Assembly: GCA_964587655.1 (NCBI GenBank)
Contig: CAZPMT010000001.1
Coordinates: 1-64,000, forward strand
Direction: 5' to 3'
From: CAZPMT01 sp964587655
GTDB lineage: Bacteria > Hydrogenedentota > Hydrogenedentia > Hydrogenedentales > SLHB01
DNA: 64,000 nucleotides
Shown here: piece after piece, positions 18,729 to 27,448 of the stretch
Numbering within the stretch: the stretch's first letter is position 1
How the letters are laid out: each line of letters begins with the position of its first letter
Translations under genes and position numbers: made by a program
The notes under the pieces: generated by a model
Told to the model about the DNA's origin: nothing
Database searches by the model: none
The model's input: the letters and a program-made list of their open reading frames with translations, nothing else

Positions 18729-20135
18729 ATGCGAAACGTAAAGGCAGGATCGAAGCCGCAAATACTCATTGCGTACGGCGAGATTCCGTATGCGGACGCC
18801 TTGGCCCGTTTCCTCGGGGTGGACCAGTACGAGATCGAGCGATGCCACGACGCTAAGGGGGTTCTCCGGCACGTCGCGGCGCGCAAGAGTCGTAATCCTT
18901 TTGGCATCATAGTATTAGACCTTGATCTGTGCGAGGAGAGATCGCCCGGTTCCGGCAATATTGACCTCGTTTCGTTCGTACGGCGTCAGCAGCCGGAAGC
19001 GAAGGTGGTCCTGCTTTTCGACATATCGAAGATCGAGCGGGCCATCGAAGGCATTAGAAACGGCGCCTACTTCTATCTTCCAAGAAACAGCTTGCCTTCG
19101 GACGTTGCGCTTGTCGTGGGCAAGGCATTGAGGCACACAAGCACCGAGGCGGCCCTGGACGAATACGAGCAGAGCGCGTTTGAAGCCATCGTCGGGGGCA
19201 CGCCTGCCATGAAACGGGTGATCGAACTGATCACCAAGGTGGCGCCGACGGACAGCACGGTCCTGTTGTTGGGCGAGAGCGGCACTGGAAAAGAAGTGCT
19301 CGCCCACGCGGTGCACCGGCTGAGCGCCCGGCGGGACAAACCGTTCATAGCGATAAACTGCGCGGCCCTGCCCGAGACGTTGCTCGAGAGCGAGATGTTC
19401 GGCCACGTGAAGGGCGCCTTCACGGGAGCGGAGACAGAGAAGCGGGGGTTGTTCGAGGAGGCGGACGAAGGCAGCATTCTCCTGGACGAGATCGGGGACA
19501 TGTCGCCCCTGACGCAGGCGAAGCTGTTGCGCGTGCTCCAGAACGGCGAGATCCGTCCCGTGGGCGCGTCGGTTGTCAAGCGGGTCGACGTGCGGGTCAT
19601 TGCCGCGACGAATCGGGACTTGGTCGAAGCGGTCCAATCCGGCCGGTTCCGGGAGGACTTGTATTTCAGGTTGAACGTGATCCAGATCCGCATTCCGCCG
19701 TTACGGGAGCGGCTCGATGCGCTGCCGGCCCTTGTGAATCACTTCATGACGCGCTTCAACGCCAAGTTCGGAAAGCACGTCCACGGCGTGGACGACCACG
19801 CGCAGATCCTTCTGCGGAACTACGCCTATCCGGGCAACGTCCGGGAACTCGAGAGCGTGATCGCGCACGCCGTGATCATGTGCGACGGCGACGTGTTGAC
19901 GGCGCGCGATATGCCCGACAGCGTCCGCCTGGGCACGGGCGCGAGGCTCGCCCTGCCCAACTATGCGTCGGCGGCGATCCCGACGTTGAGCGAACTCGAA
20001 GAGCAGGCCATCCGCTCGACACTGGACAAGGTCGAGGGAAACCAGACGGACGCCGCCAAGAAACTCGGCATATCCCGTTCGACGTTGTGGCGGAAGATGA
20101 AGGAATACGGCATTGCGAACGTGTCTCGGGCTTAG
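18729..20135 (+). CDS. Sigma-54-dependent response regulator, NtrC family
   Basis: The 468-residue protein has a divergent receiver domain (about 10-130), an AAA+ domain (about 150-390) and a Fis-type HTH (about 415-460). The receiver shows IIVLDLDLC, which keeps an Asp in the phosphoacceptor position. The AAA+ domain has Walker A GESGTGKE, the sigma-54-contacting GAFTGA loop, Walker B LLDEIGD and the arginine-finger region FREDLYFRLNV. The HTH reads GNQTDAAKKLGISRSTLWRK. It should activate RNA polymerase with sigma-54. No histidine kinase gene adjoins it, and I see no clear sigma-54 promoter nearby, so its targets are unknown. Confidence 0.95.
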   Translation: MRNVKAGSKPQILIAYGEIPYADALARFLGVDQYEIERCHDAKGVLRHVAARKSRNPFGIIVLDLDLCEERSPGSGNIDLVSFVRRQQPEAKVVLLFDISKIERAIEGIRNGAYFYLPRNSLPSDVALVVGKALRHTSTEAALDEYEQSAFEAIVGGTPAMKRVIELITKVAPTDSTVLLLGESGTGKEVLAHAVHRLSARRDKPFIAINCAALPETLLESEMFGHVKGAFTGAETEKRGLFEEADEGSILLDEIGDMSPLTQAKLLRVLQNGEIRPVGASVVKRVDVRVIAATNRDLVEAVQSGRFREDLYFRLNVIQIRIPPLRERLDALPALVNHFMTRFNAKFGKHVHGVDDHAQILLRNYAYPGNVRELESVIAHAVIMCDGDVLTARDMPDSVRLGTGARLALPNYASAAIPTLSELEEQAIRSTLDKVEGNQTDAAKKLGISRSTLWRKMKEYGIANVSRA

Positions 20136-20239
20136 GGTTTCGGGTTCAGGATTTCGATCCCGGTCTCCTCAATGGGTAGTCATGATCTTCCCTTATTGCA
20201 CTGCCTGGCGCCGCTCTAAAGAAGCTGACGGAGGATTCG

Positions 20240-21328
20240 ATGGACTCGCGTGAACGAGTGTTTCGCACGCTGGCGTTTGAGGAGCCGGACCGGGTTCCAA
20301 TCGACCTGTGGCTATCAAGCGGGATGCGGGAAAAGCTGACGGGCGCAGGATGGCCGTCCTATGAGGCGCTTCTCGATTCGTACGACGTGGACTTGCGCTA
20401 CATCGAGGGGCCTCAGTACGCAGGTCCGGCGTTGCGGACCTTCGCCGACGGTACTGACGAGGACCTCTGGGGCGTGCGACGGCGGACCGTGGTCGCGGCA
20501 GTCGGTGACGGAACGGAGACGTACAAGGAAGTCGCGTGGTCGCCGCTCGCGGACGCGCGGTCCGTCGAAGAGGTCGACGCGTACGGGCACTGGCCGTCGC
20601 CGGACTGGTTCGACTACGGCGGAATCGAGCGTCAATGCGAAGCCATCCGGCGCGGAGGGCGGGTCGTCGTGTTCATGGGAGACCGCATGAATCGCCTCGC
20701 CCAACTAAAGCCTGCCATGTACATCCGAGGCGTCGAGCAGATCCTGTCGGACATGCTCATGAATCCGGAGATTGCCGCGGCGATCTTCGCGCGAATTCGG
20801 GATTTCTACCTCGCCTACGCGGAACGTATTTTCGAGGCGGCACGCGGAAAACTCGATATGCTTCTCATGGGCGATGATTTTGGTTCTCAGCAGGCCCCGC
20901 TGGTTTCTCCTGAGATGTGGATTGATTTTCTGGGCGCGGGCTTCGAAAGCTTCATCGCGATTGCGAAGCACTATGGCCTGCGGGTCATGCACCACACGTG
21001 CGGCAGCGTTCGTCCGCTTGTGCCTCTGATGATCGAGCGCGGGCTGGACGTTCTTCAGTCGCTTCAGCCAGAAGCCGCGGACATGGATGCGGGAATGCTC
21101 AAGCGGGAATTTGGAAAGAGGCTCGCGTTTCACGGCGGGATCTCGATCCAGAAGACGCTTCCGTTCGGAACGCCGCGCGAAGTGCGGGACGAAGTGCGGG
21201 ATCGCATACGGGCGCTGGCGCCGGGCGGAGGCTACATCTTATGCACCGCCCACAACATCCAGGCCGATACGCCGGTGGAAAACGTGCGGGCGCTACTTGA
21301 CGCATACCTCGAGTTTAGCGAATATTGA
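20240..21328 (+). CDS. Uroporphyrinogen decarboxylase-like (UroD/MtaA superfamily) protein, copy 1
   Basis: This 362-residue protein starts MDSRERVFRTLAFEEPDRVP, the usual opening of the UroD-like methyltransferase branch. MHHTCGSVRPLVPLMIERGLDVLQSLQP and the C-terminal GGYILCTAHNIQADTPVENV fit that superfamily. The family includes heme-pathway decarboxylases and corrinoid methyltransferases. Here it is paired with a second distinct family member and no heme genes, so a methyltransferase or catabolic role is more likely. His998-type zinc ligands cannot be assigned with certainty by eye. Confidence 0.85.
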   Translation: MDSRERVFRTLAFEEPDRVPIDLWLSSGMREKLTGAGWPSYEALLDSYDVDLRYIEGPQYAGPALRTFADGTDEDLWGVRRRTVVAAVGDGTETYKEVAWSPLADARSVEEVDAYGHWPSPDWFDYGGIERQCEAIRRGGRVVVFMGDRMNRLAQLKPAMYIRGVEQILSDMLMNPEIAAAIFARIRDFYLAYAERIFEAARGKLDMLLMGDDFGSQQAPLVSPEMWIDFLGAGFESFIAIAKHYGLRVMHHTCGSVRPLVPLMIERGLDVLQSLQPEAADMDAGMLKREFGKRLAFHGGISIQKTLPFGTPREVRDEVRDRIRALAPGGGYILCTAHNIQADTPVENVRALLDAYLEFSEY

Positions 21329-21329
21329 C

Positions 21330-21353
21330 GACAAGGGGTTGCAACCCCTTGTC
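21330..21353. repeat. 24-bp perfect palindrome, copy 1 of 3
   Basis: The half-site GACAAGGGGTTG is followed directly by its reverse complement. Identical 24-mers occur at 32845-32868 and 55952-55975. This copy sits between the two UroD-like genes, just before the GTG start of the second. Confidence 0.95.
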
Positions 21354-21377
21354 TGTATCTTCCTGAAAGGAAACGAT

Positions 21378-22475
21378 GTGCTGAAGCAATTGCCCCTCAA
21401 ACAGCCCAAGCCGGACGTCAAGGAATTCGTCGACATCATTCTCGGGCGGACGAGATCAAGCCGGACGCCGCTCGTCGAGTACATCGTGGACGACGCGGTG
21501 CGGCGGCCCGTGGTCACGGAGCTCCTCGGGCGCGCGTGGGTGGATCACGGTCCCGATCGCGAAATTCAGAGCACTTACTGGGAAAACTTCATCGCGTTCT
21601 GGCACAGGCTGGGCTACGACTTTGTCCGTTTCGAGCAGGGATTGGGCTTCCAGGTCGGCTCACTCGCCGTGGGTGATACCGCGCCGGGCGTGGACAAGAT
21701 GCGTCACTGGGCCGATGAGCACCGGGGCGGCATCATGACCTGGGAGGACTTCGAGCGTTATCCGTGGCCGCGGATCGAAGAAGTGGACTTTTTTCCGATG
21801 GAGTATATGAACGCGCATCTCCCGGAAGGCATGGGATTGATCACGTGCCACGGAGGTGGAGTTTTCGAGCACGTCTCCCGTTTGATGTCATTGGAAGGCA
21901 TCTGCATCGCCGTCTACGAGAACCCGGAGCTTGTCCGGGCCGTCGCGGACAAAGTGGGCGAACTGCTGTTTTCTTATTACCGTCATCTCGTGGGTTTCGA
22001 GAACGTGGTCGCACTCTTCCAGGGCGACGACATGGGGTTTCGGACACAGACGTTGCTGGGTCCCGACGATCTGCGCAAGTACTGCCTGCCCTGGCACAAG
22101 CGTTTCGCGCGGCTTGCACACGATCACGGCCTCCCCTACTTTCTGCACTCGTGCGGGAACATCGAGGCCATCATGGAGGACCTGATCACGAACGTAAACA
22201 TCGACGCCAAGCATTCCTTCGAGGATGCGATCATGCCCGTGGAGGCGTTTCAGGAACGCTACGGCGACCGCATTGGCGTATTAGGCGGCGTCGATATCAA
22301 CCGTTTGACGCAGGACGCTCCCGGCGAGGTCCGGCGTCACACGCGTTTTCTGGTCGAGACTTGCGGCGCCCGTGGCCGGTATGCGATCGGTTCGGGCAAT
22401 TCAATTCCAAGCTACATCCCCGTGGAAAACTACCTGGCGATGATCGATGAAGCGGTGGAAATGATGCCAAGTTGA
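21378..22475 (+). CDS. Uroporphyrinogen decarboxylase-like (UroD/MtaA superfamily) protein, copy 2
   Basis: The protein has 365 residues and starts with GTG at 21378, preceded by GAAAGGA. The frame extends upstream, but that part is a shadow of copy 1 in another frame. Superfamily features include DDMGFRTQTLLGPDDLRKYC, PYFLHSCGNIEAIMEDLI and the C-terminal GRYAIGSGNSIPSYIPVENY. It is only distantly similar to copy 1, so this is a functional pair and not a recent duplicate. It is probably co-transcribed with copy 1 across the palindrome spacer. Confidence 0.85.
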   Translation: MLKQLPLKQPKPDVKEFVDIILGRTRSSRTPLVEYIVDDAVRRPVVTELLGRAWVDHGPDREIQSTYWENFIAFWHRLGYDFVRFEQGLGFQVGSLAVGDTAPGVDKMRHWADEHRGGIMTWEDFERYPWPRIEEVDFFPMEYMNAHLPEGMGLITCHGGGVFEHVSRLMSLEGICIAVYENPELVRAVADKVGELLFSYYRHLVGFENVVALFQGDDMGFRTQTLLGPDDLRKYCLPWHKRFARLAHDHGLPYFLHSCGNIEAIMEDLITNVNIDAKHSFEDAIMPVEAFQERYGDRIGVLGGVDINRLTQDAPGEVRRHTRFLVETCGARGRYAIGSGNSIPSYIPVENYLAMIDEAVEMMPS

Positions 22476-22497
22476 GCGCGAGGAGGGGATTGGGACC

Positions 22498-23838
22498 TTA
22501 TGTCCCGAGGGTCCATCCCTCGCGGTATGGCGGGTTGATGTACTGATTGGCCTCGGGCACGTTGGTTATGGTCATGTTCGGGCTGTCCCAGAGCAGCTTC
22601 TTACCGGTGCGGATCGCGATGTTGCCCAGGAGGACGACTTCGGCCAACGGTCCCGCGAAATCGAAATTGGAGCCTGCGGGTTCGCCGCCTTTGCACGCGT
22701 TGATCCACTCTTGGTAATGGCCTGGAGAGCGCGGGAGTTTCTTCGGGGGAGGGCCGTATTCCTTCATCCGGGTTTCGGGGATGATGCGGTGGTTCAGCAT
22801 TTTCCCTTTGTCGCCGACGTAGAGCATGCCATCGCCGCCGCCGAATTGCCGGTCCGGTTCGAGTTCCTCCGGACGATGCGGCATCAATCCGCCATCGTAC
22901 CACGTCAGCGTCACGGCGGGCCGGTCCCCTACCGCCGGGAATTCGTAATACACGATCGAGGCGGTTGGTGCGCTTTCGTTGTTGACTTCGGGCGGACATT
23001 GCGCGGCGGTCGACGTTGCTTCGACACTTGTGGGATGTCCCAGTTTGAGCGCCTTGAAGATCGCGGAAAAGTTGTGGCAGCCGATGTCGCCCAACACGCC
23101 CGTGCCGAAATCCCACCAGCCGCGCCAAACGAACGGGTTGTAAGCGTGCTCGACATATGGCCGCAGGGGCGCCGGCCCAAGCCAGAGGTCCCAGTCGAGC
23201 GTGGCCGGCGCCGGGGAAGATCCTTGTGGGCGCGCCATGCCGCGAGGCGAAATCGAGGGATTCCGATTGCACCACCCGTGGATCTCGCGCACGTTCCCGA
23301 TGGCGCCGTCCCAAATAAGCTCGCACAATACGCGTGACTCTTCGGAGGCCTGGCCCTGGTTGCCCATCTGGGTCGCAACCTTTGCCTTTCGGGCGGCTTC
23401 GGCGACCACGCGGGCTTCGTGGATCGAGTGCGTCAGCGGTTTCTCGCAATAGACGTGCTTACCGAGCTGGATCGCCGCCATTGAGACGACCGCATGCAGG
23501 TGGTCCGGGGTACCCACAACCACCGCATCGATGTCCTTCTGTTTTTCGAGCATGACGCGGAAATCGCGGTATCTCTTGGCCTGGGGATAGCGCTCGTACA
23601 CTTTCGCCGCGTACGCATCGTCAACGTCGCACAGGGCGACAATGTTCTCACTCTTGAGATTGTCGATGTTGTTGCCGCCTTGGCCGCCGACGCCGATCCC
23701 GGCGATATTGAGCTTCTCATTGGGCGAAACTTTGCGCCGTTTCTTCTTGGCGGCAACCGCCGGACCGGCTGCCAAGGCGCCCACGGTTGCGGCAGTTCCC
23801 ATCAAGAAGTAGCGCCGTGAAATCCCCGCGTCTCTCAT
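22498..23838 (-). CDS. Tat-exported Gfo/Idh/MocA-family oxidoreductase
   Basis: The 446-residue protein starts MRDAGISRRYFLMGTAATVG, a twin-arginine signal. It continues with a Rossmann NAD(P)-binding domain (NIAGIGVGGQGG, then ALCDVDD) and the family motif VYCEKPLTHSI. The C-terminal alpha/beta domain carries the GVLGDIGCHNF block. The ATG at 23838 has GGAGGG in front. A longer frame upstream lacks support. Exported members of this family act on sugars or glycosides in the periplasm, and the cofactor is carried out with the folded protein. It converges with the second UroD-like gene. Confidence 0.92.
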   Translation of the reverse strand: MRDAGISRRYFLMGTAATVGALAAGPAVAAKKKRRKVSPNEKLNIAGIGVGGQGGNNIDNLKSENIVALCDVDDAYAAKVYERYPQAKRYRDFRVMLEKQKDIDAVVVGTPDHLHAVVSMAAIQLGKHVYCEKPLTHSIHEARVVAEAARKAKVATQMGNQGQASEESRVLCELIWDGAIGNVREIHGWCNRNPSISPRGMARPQGSSPAPATLDWDLWLGPAPLRPYVEHAYNPFVWRGWWDFGTGVLGDIGCHNFSAIFKALKLGHPTSVEATSTAAQCPPEVNNESAPTASIVYYEFPAVGDRPAVTLTWYDGGLMPHRPEELEPDRQFGGGDGMLYVGDKGKMLNHRIIPETRMKEYGPPPKKLPRSPGHYQEWINACKGGEPAGSNFDFAGPLAEVVLLGNIAIRTGKKLLWDSPNMTITNVPEANQYINPPYREGWTLGT

Positions 23839-24030
23839 GCTGAAATCCCTCCATCGTGACTCTTGCGTTGCATTTTCGGGACCATTCCTGTCCGTCATTG
23901 TAAGCGTACCGGGCAAGCGCAGGCAACCTACTCACATTCTGTTGGGCCTTGGATCCAAGATCCGGTCGTTGGTTTGCCCGCGTAGTCGTTTTTTTGGTAG
24001 TGTCTTGGCAAACAGAGTAACGGTAGATCC

Positions 24031-24945
24031 ATGCGTATCGATATCGCAGGCCAGACGGATATAGGACGCCGGAAGAAGAACAACGAGGATTTCTTCGGCG
24101 TTTTCCGTGAAGACACGCCCGATCTGCAACTCTTTGAAGAAGGGGCTTTCCTGTGCGTGGCGGACGGGCTCGGCGGCCACATGGGGGGAGAGATCGCCAG
24201 CAAGCTCGCGGTCTCCATTCTGAGGGACGCCCTGAAGGAAAAGGCCCAGGACCCACATGAAGGGGAAGAAGCGGACGACAAGAAATCCGGGATCATCCCC
24301 GTGTTGAGCGAAGGGATCCGCCGCGCGAATGAAAGCGTCTATCGCACGAACCTGGACCTAGTCAAGCGTGAGCGCCCCATGGGTACAACCTTGCTGGGCG
24401 TAGTCGTCGAGCGCAAGAAAGTCCATATCGCAAACGTCGGCGACTCCCGCTGCTATCACATCCGCGATGCTGAGATCATCGACAAGACCGAGGACCATTC
24501 GTGGGTGGACGAACAGGTCAAGCTGGGTCTAATGTCCCGCGCCGAGGCCGAGTCGGATTTGCGCCGGAACCTAGTCACCCGCTGCATCGGCACCGAGCCC
24601 GAAGTCGCCGTCGACGCTTACGTCTGGCACGTTGTCCCCGGAGACATCCTCCTGCTCTGCACGGACGGCCTCGTCAACATGGCGAAGGACGCCGACATCG
24701 TCGAAGTCTTTCGCAAGCGGGGCACGTCGGCGGAGATCGCCACGCGCCTGGTCAGCCTGGCCAACGAAAAAGGGGGCCGCGACAACATCACTGTCATCGT
24801 AGCGCACATCAGCCCGACCATCGGCCATTTCGTCTCCGGTTTCTTTCGGAAACACTGGAAAACGATAATCAAAACCATCCTCGTGCTGGCTTTCGGTGCG
24901 GCATGCTTCGCCGCGGGCTATTACTTACGAGGAATGGGATTCTGA
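24031..24945 (+). CDS. PP2C-family serine/threonine phosphatase with C-terminal membrane anchor
   Basis: This 304-residue protein carries the PP2C motifs in order: GRRKKNNEDFFGVF, VADGLGGHMGG, ANVGDSRCYHI, LLLCTDGLVNM and GGRDNITVIV. These hold the metal-binding Asp residues. A single hydrophobic segment near the C-terminus (TILVLAFGAACFAAGYYL) should anchor it with the catalytic domain in the cytoplasm. Relatives such as PrpC/Stp reverse Hanks-type kinase phosphorylation. No kinase gene is visible in the window. The gene ends 11 bases before the convergent GH32 gene. Confidence 0.93.
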   Translation: MRIDIAGQTDIGRRKKNNEDFFGVFREDTPDLQLFEEGAFLCVADGLGGHMGGEIASKLAVSILRDALKEKAQDPHEGEEADDKKSGIIPVLSEGIRRANESVYRTNLDLVKRERPMGTTLLGVVVERKKVHIANVGDSRCYHIRDAEIIDKTEDHSWVDEQVKLGLMSRAEAESDLRRNLVTRCIGTEPEVAVDAYVWHVVPGDILLLCTDGLVNMAKDADIVEVFRKRGTSAEIATRLVSLANEKGGRDNITVIVAHISPTIGHFVSGFFRKHWKTIIKTILVLAFGAACFAAGYYLRGMGF

Positions 24946-24956
24946 TGCGACGGCGC

Positions 24957-27089
24957 TCATTGCTGCGTTCTTGCCGTCAATCGCAGGACGGCCGCTTTGC
25001 CGCCTGACACTTCCATCGCAAGCCTGCCTTGCCGGAAATCGTAGGCGCGGCAACTGAACGCGTAGGCGTCGTTCACGAAGCATTCGATAATGGAACCCTG
25101 GACGAATACCTCCAGCGTGATCGGCGTCGCGGCGTCCATGACGATCTTTCGCGGATACTTGAACGTTGCCCCGGCGATCTCCGCCTCCTGAATCTCCGGA
25201 CGCAACGTCAGGCGGTAACCCGAGTCCGTGGCATCCTGATCGCGCATGCCCAGCGTGAAGACCGCCTTGGGATCGAGTTGGATCCGGCAAAGAAGCATGT
25301 AGTTTTCCGGCACATCGAACAGGCATCGTGCGCCCTTCCCGGCGGGCTCCGCGATGAGTCCGTTGTCAGTGTACCGCCATTGTTCGCCTACACATTTGAA
25401 CTCAGGCCTGTTCGCTAGTTCGAGAACCGTTCGCGAGAACGCCGCCGCCGCCTCGGCCACTGGCCGGAAGAGTAGTTGCCCGCCCGGGCCGGCGTAGACC
25501 TCGCGCGGCACGCTCTGATCGCCGCCCCACTCGAAACCGCCGCCGTCCTTCTCGCCGCTGAGGTCGCGTATCCAACCCGTGATGACGTGCCGCTTCCCAT
25601 CGAACATCCGTTTCGCCGCGTACAGAATCGGCGTATCGATCGAGATCGCGGGCGGGAGACGATACGGGCCGCGTATGTTGTCCGCATACCGCATGTCCGT
25701 CGTGCCCGCGCTCGGCGAATGGATTAGATAGTAGGTGTTGTCGATCTTGAACAGGTCCGGACACTCCGGCGTCCCCTCTCCGAGCGGAGGTTCGAGCTCG
25801 AGCGGCTCGGTCTGTTCCCACTTCACGAGATCGTTCGAGACGGCGACGCCCTGCACCGGCTTGCCGGTCTTCGCATCGCGCGCGCACAAGATCATCCAGT
25901 ACCGCTTATCGCCGTCGTTCCAGAAGACGTACGGGTCGCGGAAGTCCGAGTTCTGATAATGGATCTCATCGCCGCGAAAACCATGTTCGGGATGCTTCGT
26001 CCACGCGATCAGATCCGGACTCGTCGCGTGCATGATCCACTCGCGCCCCTCGGGATTCGCGGGGTTCCAGCCGGTGTAGAAGATGTGAAACGCGCCGTCT
26101 CTTTCCGTAACAGATCCCGTGAACATGTGCAGACCGTCAGGCCCGTCAGGTTTCCCGTCCGGCACAAGGGCCGTCGGCAGTTCCTTCCAATGAATGAGAT
26201 TCGTCGAGGCGATGTGTTCCCAAGGCACCTTCTCGATGGCGCGCAAGTAGAAGATGTGATACTGCCCCTGCCAGAAAAACGGTATCGTGTCCGCCAGACG
26301 TCCCACCTCGGGACGATAGTGAATCGGCGACGCATAGGGTTCGACGTATCCCGTGCAAGGCATGACATCCTCCTTTCTCATCAGTACCGCCAATTCATCG
26401 TCTCTCAGCGCGCGCGACCAGAGGGCCGCCTCCTCCATTTCGCCGGTGAACGGGCGCACGACCTGGCCGCTGTCCGTCTCCGCGCCGATGAGGACCGGCT
26501 CCGCATTCTGTGTCAGGTCCCCGCCCTTCCACCACTTCTTCGCCATCACCTTGCCGTCGCAAATTACCTCGATGGTCCTCCCGTCGTAACGCCCCGCGAA
26601 ATCGTGCCACGCCGCCGCATTGATGTCCGAAACGGGAAAGCTGACCATGACAAACCCATTCCTCGAGTGGACCTCAAACCCGACGTCGGGGCCCGGCGTG
26701 CCGCCGAGGTCCACGCTGAAAAGGTTGAACGTCACAACGTCATGACTGCCCCTCTTGCAGAACAATCCATAACTCCATTGCCCCTTCGGGTCACGCGCCC
26801 GCAGGTACACCGTTATCCCGTTGCCGGTGACCGTCAGATCCTTTCCCGCATCGAAATATGCGTCCGACATCCGGGCCGCTTTGCCCCCGGGCAAGGCCCC
26901 CTCGCCCCCCGCATCCACCCCAACCTCGATCTCACCCGATTCCCTCAACGGAATCGCCGCCCCCTTCCCGCCGTCGCCAAGCATCCAGCGCGCCGCCGCA
27001 CGATCAAGGACCTCCTGTCGCGACGCGCCCACGGCCGATGCAGCCGCCAACAGCAGTATCGCACATGCCGACACAAAAGTCCTCTTCAT
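24957..27089 (-). CDS. Secreted GH32-like (beta-fructosidase clan) enzyme with N-terminal LamG-like domain
   Basis: The 710-residue protein has a signal peptide (MKRTFVSACAILLLAAASAV) and a concanavalin/LamG-like domain (about 25-235) with the WKGGDLTQNAEPVLIGAE region. A five-bladed GH32 domain and a beta-sandwich follow. The usual WMNDPNG start is replaced by RLADTIPFF (Asp267 likely nucleophile), with WQGQYHIFYL after it. The FRDPYVFW block (Asp385) and TPECPDLF (Glu442, acid/base) are intact. The family releases fructose or fructans from fructosides. The divergent first motif makes the exact linkage uncertain. The ATG at 27089 has GGGAGGG upstream. Confidence 0.88.
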   Translation of the reverse strand: MKRTFVSACAILLLAAASAVGASRQEVLDRAAARWMLGDGGKGAAIPLRESGEIEVGVDAGGEGALPGGKAARMSDAYFDAGKDLTVTGNGITVYLRARDPKGQWSYGLFCKRGSHDVVTFNLFSVDLGGTPGPDVGFEVHSRNGFVMVSFPVSDINAAAWHDFAGRYDGRTIEVICDGKVMAKKWWKGGDLTQNAEPVLIGAETDSGQVVRPFTGEMEEAALWSRALRDDELAVLMRKEDVMPCTGYVEPYASPIHYRPEVGRLADTIPFFWQGQYHIFYLRAIEKVPWEHIASTNLIHWKELPTALVPDGKPDGPDGLHMFTGSVTERDGAFHIFYTGWNPANPEGREWIMHATSPDLIAWTKHPEHGFRGDEIHYQNSDFRDPYVFWNDGDKRYWMILCARDAKTGKPVQGVAVSNDLVKWEQTEPLELEPPLGEGTPECPDLFKIDNTYYLIHSPSAGTTDMRYADNIRGPYRLPPAISIDTPILYAAKRMFDGKRHVITGWIRDLSGEKDGGGFEWGGDQSVPREVYAGPGGQLLFRPVAEAAAAFSRTVLELANRPEFKCVGEQWRYTDNGLIAEPAGKGARCLFDVPENYMLLCRIQLDPKAVFTLGMRDQDATDSGYRLTLRPEIQEAEIAGATFKYPRKIVMDAATPITLEVFVQGSIIECFVNDAYAFSCRAYDFRQGRLAMEVSGGKAAVLRLTARTQQ

Positions 27090-27448
27090 CACTGCCCTCC
27101 CATTTGCCACGCAGAACCCGGAATCGTCCATTCGCTTTCGATCACGAGTGCGATAATGGTAAAGAGTTTGTGCAGTCCCCGCAAATCCGATCGCGCGCGG
27201 GCAAGCCGATAGCATCGAACGCGCCGCCAGAGGAACGTCTCCACTTTGCTCATGAAACTGTCGCTCGCCAGAGGACACCCCGTCTGCGTGCGAATCGAGC
27301 CATGACCAAGACGATAACATATTGCCCGCCCCCAGCCAGATAAAGGGTAACTGTTCTTGACACGGCCTTAAGGAATGTCGCACCATGATTCTATTGCTTT
27401 GACCGCCTGAAGGGAGATGGCGGATAGTCAGGGCTGCGGGGATAGATC
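27090..27448. other. Divergent spacer with no gene seen
   Basis: This 359-bp spacer separates the GH32 gene (minus) and the NLR-like gene (plus). I see a TTGACA at 27357-27362 but no well-spaced -10, no large repeat and no RNA gene. Confidence 0.5.
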
